The translations under genes and the position numbers were made by a program. The notes below the pieces were generated by a model. It was given only the letters and a program-made list of their open reading frames with translations, was not told where the DNA came from and did no database searches. From NCBI RefSeq assembly GCF_024172125.1, contig NZ_JAMZEA010000014.1:1-64000 (forward strand): a DNA stretch of 64,000 bases. Direction: 5' to 3'. This DNA is from Actinomadura rupiterrae (lineage in GTDB: Bacteria; Actinomycetota; Actinomycetes; Streptosporangiales; Streptosporangiaceae). This document shows, piece by piece, positions 60,139 to 64,000 of this stretch. How positions within the stretch are numbered: the first letter of the stretch is position 1; every line of letters starts with the position of its first letter.

Positions 60139-62562
60139 CTGGTCGCCGCGGACGATCCAGGCGGCGATCTGCGCGCGGTTCCCGAAGCCGGTCTTGGTCA
60201 GGATGTTCTGGACGTGCGTGTCGACCGTCCGGGTGGAGATCGTCAGTTTCTCCGCGATGGCCCGGCTGGTGAGGCCCTCGGCGACGAACCCGGCGATCTG
60301 CCGCTCGCGGTCGGTCAGCGCGGTCGCGGGCTCCGGATCGCCGGAACCGGCGTATGCGTCGGCGGTCCCGGCGGCGGTCGGCTCAGGCTCGGTGAGCGCG
60401 AAGTGCAGGGCGTCGTCGCGGGACATGGCCCGTCCGGTGGCGAACGCCTGCTCGAAGCGGGCGTCGCCGAGGGCCTCCCGGCAGCGGCCGATGTGCACCT
60501 GGTGCGGCAGGCCCGCCGCGAAGTCGGCCGTGGTGCCGATCCGGTCCCAGAACGCGTCGGAGATCCCGAACAGGGTCGCGGCGCGGACGTGCTCGCCCTG
60601 CCGGTCGGCGACCCAGGCCAGGGCGTCCAGCCGGTAGGCGAGGCCGTGCTCGTCGCCGGTCTGGAGATCCAGGCGGAGAGCGGCGGTGGCGGCCTCCCGG
60701 GCCGTCCCGGCGTCGCCGAACTCGACCTCGACGATGGCCCGCCCGAACAGCGACATCGCCTGGTAGAACAGGTCCCCGGCGGCGGTGCAGACCTCGTTCA
60801 TCCGCACCAGCGACCTGCGCGCGGCCACCGGGTCGCCGTCCATGTACGCGACCGCGACGCCGTGCACGAACAGCGGATGCAGCTCGTCACGCAGGTAGCC
60901 GTGTTCGCGGAAGATCGCGCAGGCCGTGTCGGCCAGCGCCACGGTCCCGGGCTGTGCCGTCAGGAGTGCCGCGAACGCGCGGACGTGCGCGATGCTCCCG
61001 GTCACGGGCGATCCGTCCGGCACGAGGCTCTCCGCCTGGACCAGCAGGTTCTCCACCTTCTCCAGGTCGCCCTGCCAGAGGACGTAGAGGGCGCAGCGGC
61101 ACAGCGCGAGCGCCCGGTCCGGGTCGCCCGGCGGCGCGGCGGCGAGGGCCCGTTCGAGCCAGGTCCGCGCCTCCCCGGGCAGCCCGCGCAGCAGCCAGAA
61201 CTCCGGCAGGCGGGCCGCCATGCGCAGCGCGGCCCCGGCCTCGTCCGGCCGGGAGAGCGACCGCGCGAGCGCCGCCCGCAGGTCCGGGAGCTCCTCGCGG
61301 AGCCGGCCGACCAGCTCCAGCTGCCGGTCGCTCACCCAGTCCCGCTCGGCCTCCTCGGTCAGCTCGTCGTACCACTGCCGGTGCAGCCCGGCGACGCGGT
61401 CCTCCTCGCCGTCCCGGCACAGCCGCTCGCGCCCGTACTCGCGGACGGTCTGCAGCATCCGGTACCGCACCCCGCCCGCCTGCTCGCGGCGGACGAGCAC
61501 CGACTTGTCCAGCAGGCTGTCGATCAGCGCGAGGACGTCCCCGGCGTCGATGCCGTCCGCTCCGGCGGGTTCCGGGTCGGCGCACACGCGCTCGGCGGCG
61601 TCCAGGCCGAACGAGCCGGCGAACACCGACAGCCGCGCCCAGGCCCGCCGCTCCTGCGGCGTGCACAGCTCGAAGCTCCAGTCCAGGGTGGCGCGGAGCG
61701 TCCGCTGGCGCGGCGGCACCGTGCGCGGCCCGGAGGTCAGCAGCCGGAACCGGTCCGCCAGGCGGTCGGTGATCTGCTCCGGCGACAGCGAGCGGACGCG
61801 GGCCGCCGCCATCTCGATCGCGAGCGGCAGGCCGTCGAGCCGCAGGCACAGCTCGGTCAGGACGCGCTGGTCGTCCGCGGGTCCGGGGCCGGCGCCGGGA
61901 CCGCGGCCGGGGCCGTCCGGTGGCGCGGACGCGTCGACCGAGCCGGGCCACACGGCCGCCGCTCGCTCGCGGAACAGCCGGACGGCGTCCTCGATCGGCA
62001 GCGGCTCGACCGGCACCACCCACTCCCCCGGAACCTGGAGCGTCTGCCGGCTGGTCGCGAGCAGCACCGCGCGGCGGGTGCCGGTCAGCAGCGCGGCCGC
62101 CAGCTCGGCACAGGCGTCGATCAGGTGCTCGCAGTTGTCCAGCACGACCAGCGTCGCGCGGTCGCGCAGGTGGTCGGCGATGGCGCGGGAGACCGGCGCG
62201 TCCCCCAGGTGCCGCAGCCCGAGCCGATCGGCGACCAGGTGCGGCACCAGCGCCGCGTCGCGCAGCTCGGCCAGCTCGACGAACGCCACGCCGCCCGGGA
62301 ACGTCCGTGCCTCCCGCTCGGCGACCCGCGCGGCCAGGCGGGTCTTGCCGACACCGCCCGGCCCGGTCAGCGTGACCAGCCGGGACGTGCTGAGCAGCCG
62401 CCGCACCTCGGCGGTCTCCCGCTCGCGGCCGACGAAGCTGGTCACCGCCACCGGCGGCGGCGTGATCATGACCGCGGGCCGCGCGCGGGCGCCCCGGACG
62501 CCCTCCCGGCCCGTCCTGTCGTCCCCATCAGCACCACCCGCTCGGTCGTGACGCGGGTTCAC
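60124..62562 (-). CDS. NB-ARC/LuxR-type regulator facing the biosynthetic cluster
   Basis: A protein of up to 812 residues. SFVGRERETAEVRRLLSTSR leads into an NB-ARC-like ATPase with P-loop GPGGVGKT (about 67-74) and VVLDNCEHL; a TPR-like middle and a C-terminal LuxR helix-turn-helix (LTDRERQIAGFVAEGLTSRA, then STRTVDTHV) follow. It is likely the cluster-situated activator. GTG 62562 gives an Arg/Gly/Asp-rich N-terminus; ATG 62469 (MITPPP) is the more protein-like start, and neither has a clear ribosome site. Confidence 0.88.
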   Translation of the reverse strand: MNPRHDRAGGADGDDRTGREGVRGARARPAVMITPPPVAVTSFVGRERETAEVRRLLSTSRLVTLTGPGGVGKTRLAARVAEREARTFPGGVAFVELAELRDAALVPHLVADRLGLRHLGDAPVSRAIADHLRDRATLVVLDNCEHLIDACAELAAALLTGTRRAVLLATSRQTLQVPGEWVVPVEPLPIEDAVRLFRERAAAVWPGSVDASAPPDGPGRGPGAGPGPADDQRVLTELCLRLDGLPLAIEMAAARVRSLSPEQITDRLADRFRLLTSGPRTVPPRQRTLRATLDWSFELCTPQERRAWARLSVFAGSFGLDAAERVCADPEPAGADGIDAGDVLALIDSLLDKSVLVRREQAGGVRYRMLQTVREYGRERLCRDGEEDRVAGLHRQWYDELTEEAERDWVSDRQLELVGRLREELPDLRAALARSLSRPDEAGAALRMAARLPEFWLLRGLPGEARTWLERALAAAPPGDPDRALALCRCALYVLWQGDLEKVENLLVQAESLVPDGSPVTGSIAHVRAFAALLTAQPGTVALADTACAIFREHGYLRDELHPLFVHGVAVAYMDGDPVAARRSLVRMNEVCTAAGDLFYQAMSLFGRAIVEVEFGDAGTAREAATAALRLDLQTGDEHGLAYRLDALAWVADRQGEHVRAATLFGISDAFWDRIGTTADFAAGLPHQVHIGRCREALGDARFEQAFATGRAMSRDDALHFALTEPEPTAAGTADAYAGSGDPEPATALTDRERQIAGFVAEGLTSRAIAEKLTISTRTVDTHVQNILTKTGFGNRAQIAAWIVRGDQQPTR

Positions 62563-62848
62563 GGTAGTGGACGGCGCGACCGACCGCCAGGCGACCGCGA
62601 CCGGCGAAGGGCGGGCGGGCCAGAAGCATGCCCCGGACCGGCGGTCCGCGCCATCGGCAGATCTACGTAGTCACCGCTGCGTGTCCGGTTCGTCAGTTCT
62701 ACGGTTGCGCCCCTGGTCAGGGCGCGTCTACCGTGCTCGGACCACGGGACCGTCATGACCTGCGTCACACCGGTCCCGGGCGAGCGGACCCGGGTGGGCG
62801 GGCCCGCCGCCGACGGGTCCTGCCGCCTTGGCGGCGGGAGGGATGGCG

Positions 62849-63496
62849 ATGCAAATGGAGAGATGCGCGCCGCGAGCCAGAGGGCCCGCAGCGGACGAAC
62901 CGGCGCGGAGCGCCAGAGGTCTGCCGGACGCCGATCTGGTCGCGGCCGCGCGGGCGGGCGACGCGGGCGCCTCAGCCGAGCTGTTCGCGCGGCACCACCG
63001 GGCCGTCCTGGCGTACGCGTACGGGCTCGTCCACGACGAGCACACCGCCCAGGACCTGACCAGCGAGGCGTTCGCGCGGACGCTGGCCGCCCTGCGCTCG
63101 GGCGGCGGCCCGGTCACGGGCCTGCGGCCCTACCTGTACGCGGTGGTCCGCAACGCGGCCGTGGACTGGGCACGCAAGGCCCGGCGGACGGTGGTCACCG
63201 ACAAGGTCGGCACCTGGGCCGACGAGTCGCCGGGCGCCGACGCCGCGTCCGCCGGCGGGATCGCCGACGCGGCCGAGCGGGTGACGGTGGTGCGCGCGTT
63301 CCGGTCGCTGCCGCACCGGTGGCAGGTCGTCCTGTGGCACACGGTGATCGAGGACGAGGGCGTCCGCGAGGTGGCGGGAACGCTGGGCCTGAAGCCGGGC
63401 GCGGTGACGCAGCTGTCCTTCCGCGCCCGCGAGGGGCTGCGCCGCGCCTACCGAGCGGCGAGCGCGCCGGACGACCCCTCCGCACCTTCGGCCTGA
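62849..63496 (+). CDS. ECF-type RNA polymerase sigma factor
   Basis: A 215-residue sigma-70-like factor. Region 2 is ELFARHHRAVLAYAYGLVHD, then EHTAQDLTSEAFARTLAAL; region 4 is LPHRWQVVLWHTVIEDEGVR, then EVAGTLGLKPGAVTQLSFRA. It directs RNA polymerase to a small regulon. GGGAGGG lies 6 nt before ATG 62849; ATG 62843 and an upstream TTG are in frame. It is divergent from the LAL regulator across about 286 bp that includes an imperfect dyad (GCGCCCCTG/CAGGGCGC) near 62707. No anti-sigma factor follows in the window. Confidence 0.88.
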   Translation: MQMERCAPRARGPAADEPARSARGLPDADLVAAARAGDAGASAELFARHHRAVLAYAYGLVHDEHTAQDLTSEAFARTLAALRSGGGPVTGLRPYLYAVVRNAAVDWARKARRTVVTDKVGTWADESPGADAASAGGIADAAERVTVVRAFRSLPHRWQVVLWHTVIEDEGVREVAGTLGLKPGAVTQLSFRAREGLRRAYRAASAPDDPSAPSA

Positions 63497-63649
63497 ACCG
63501 CCCGGCCATTCCATTTCCGCAAAATAAATCTTCACTCTTTTGACTCGCCATTGACCACACGAAATGGCTAATTGACATTCGTCGCCGCCGCTTTTTATCC
63601 TCTCCAGGTTTGTGAATTTCGTTCAGGTCCGGCCGAGGGGAGGAAGCGC
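63497..63649 (+). promoter_or_regulatory. AT-rich region upstream of kinase gene
   Basis: A stretch of marked AT content for this genome (for example AAAATAAATCTTCACTC and GCTTTTTATCC) in the 153 bp between the sigma-factor stop and the kinase start. It probably holds the kinase promoter and perhaps the end signal of the sigma gene. No exact boxes are claimed. Confidence 0.45.
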
Positions 63650-64000
63650 GTGGCAGCCGAATGGACGGTGCCCGGGTACCGGCGGATGCGGAACCTCGGG
63701 ACCGGCGGCACCGGGCGGGTGGAGCTCGCGGTGGAGACGTCCTCCGGGAAGCCGGTCGCGATCAAGTACCTCGACGGGCGGCTGCTGGCCGACGCCGGGT
63801 TCCGGGCGCGGTTCCGGCGCGAGGCGGCGCTGCTCGCCGACCTCCGGCACGCGCACATCACGCGGCTGCACCGCTATGTCGAGTCGTCCGAGGGCGCCGC
63901 GATCGTCATGGATTTCGTGGACGGCCTGTCCCTCGCCGACCTGCTCCGGCGCGAGGGGCCGCTGCCCGTCCTCGCGGCGCTGGCCACCCTGAAGGGCTCG
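63650..64000 (+). CDS. Ser/Thr protein kinase, N-terminal part
   Basis: The first 117 codons of a Hanks-type kinase, open to the window edge. GTGGTGRVEL is the glycine loop and Lys is in KPVAIKYLDG; the alpha-C region (FRREAALLADLRHAHI) and hinge (IVMDFVDGLSLADLL) follow. GGGGAGGA precedes GTG 63650. The rest, including the catalytic loop, is outside the window. Confidence 0.85.
   Translation, partial: MAAEWTVPGYRRMRNLGTGGTGRVELAVETSSGKPVAIKYLDGRLLADAGFRARFRREAALLADLRHAHITRLHRYVESSEGAAIVMDFVDGLSLADLLRREGPLPVLAALATLKGS

Noticed and set aside
1..64000. CRISPR arrays, tRNA/rRNA genes and insertion sequences
   Set aside because: No regularly spaced repeat-spacer pattern, no cloverleaf-like or rRNA sequence and no transposase frame was recognised; the tandem repeats present are short and have no spacers.

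Overview
The window is very GC-rich DNA with dense, tightly packed genes, frequent GTG/TTG starts and 1-4 bp start/stop overlaps. It carries several Ser/Thr kinases fused to beta-propellers, large LuxR-type (LAL) ATPase regulators, a TAP-type hydrolase and a secreted cutinase. This points to a filamentous actinomycete, perhaps of the Actinomadura/Thermomonosporaceae type. The genus is an inference. No tRNA, rRNA, CRISPR array, transposase or phage module was seen.

Left part (1-37 kb). This is an ordinary accessory chromosome: an FUSC-type membrane protein fragment, a secreted cutinase, two tandem paralogous kinase/PQQ-propeller genes (the second split by an in-frame TGA), a small secreted protein, two coupled LAL regulators, an XRE-cupin regulator, and a large unknown gene that seems to start at ATC. 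These are followed by a secreted GH5-like glycosidase, several small regulator/enzyme pairs (LysR with cupin-DoxX, GlxA/AraC with a dienelactone hydrolase, LysR with a membrane protein and multicopper oxidase, TetR with an SDR), an esterase, a divergent hemC, a TAP hydrolase, an iron-type ABC importer and a type II NADH dehydrogenase. Several intergenic palindromes look like operators or terminators.

Right part (37.1-60.1 kb). This is a biosynthetic gene cluster that I cannot match to a known product. One half (37.1-46.5 kb) has a TrpB-like PLP enzyme, a free carrier protein, an acyl-CoA-dehydrogenase-type flavoenzyme, a stand-alone amino-acid adenylating enzyme, an esterase, an asparagine synthetase and a CoA ligase. 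This trio of carrier, adenylating enzyme and flavin dehydrogenase resembles the systems that oxidise a carrier-bound amino acid, as in prolyl-carrier to pyrrole. An MFS exporter and a stand-alone lantibiotic-dehydratase N-terminal-domain protein follow. The other half (50.5-60.1 kb) is one nearly continuous operon: KASIII-like protein, sulfotransferase, SDR, an HK97-fold encapsulin-like shell protein, split transketolase (two subunits), a 55-residue LysW-type amino-group carrier protein, LysX-like ligase, ArgC/LysY-like reductase, LysZ-like kinase and LysK-like hydrolase. The inferred logic is that glutamate is masked on the carrier protein, phosphorylated, reduced to the semialdehyde, extended by two carbons by the transketolase, modified (SDR, sulfotransferase) and released by LysK. 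The shell protein may enclose some of these steps.

The cluster is followed by a LAL regulator facing it, a sigma factor and the start of another kinase. A second recurring theme is short tandem duplications that span or begin at stop codons at the 3' ends of at least five genes, plus tandem repeats inside several coding regions.
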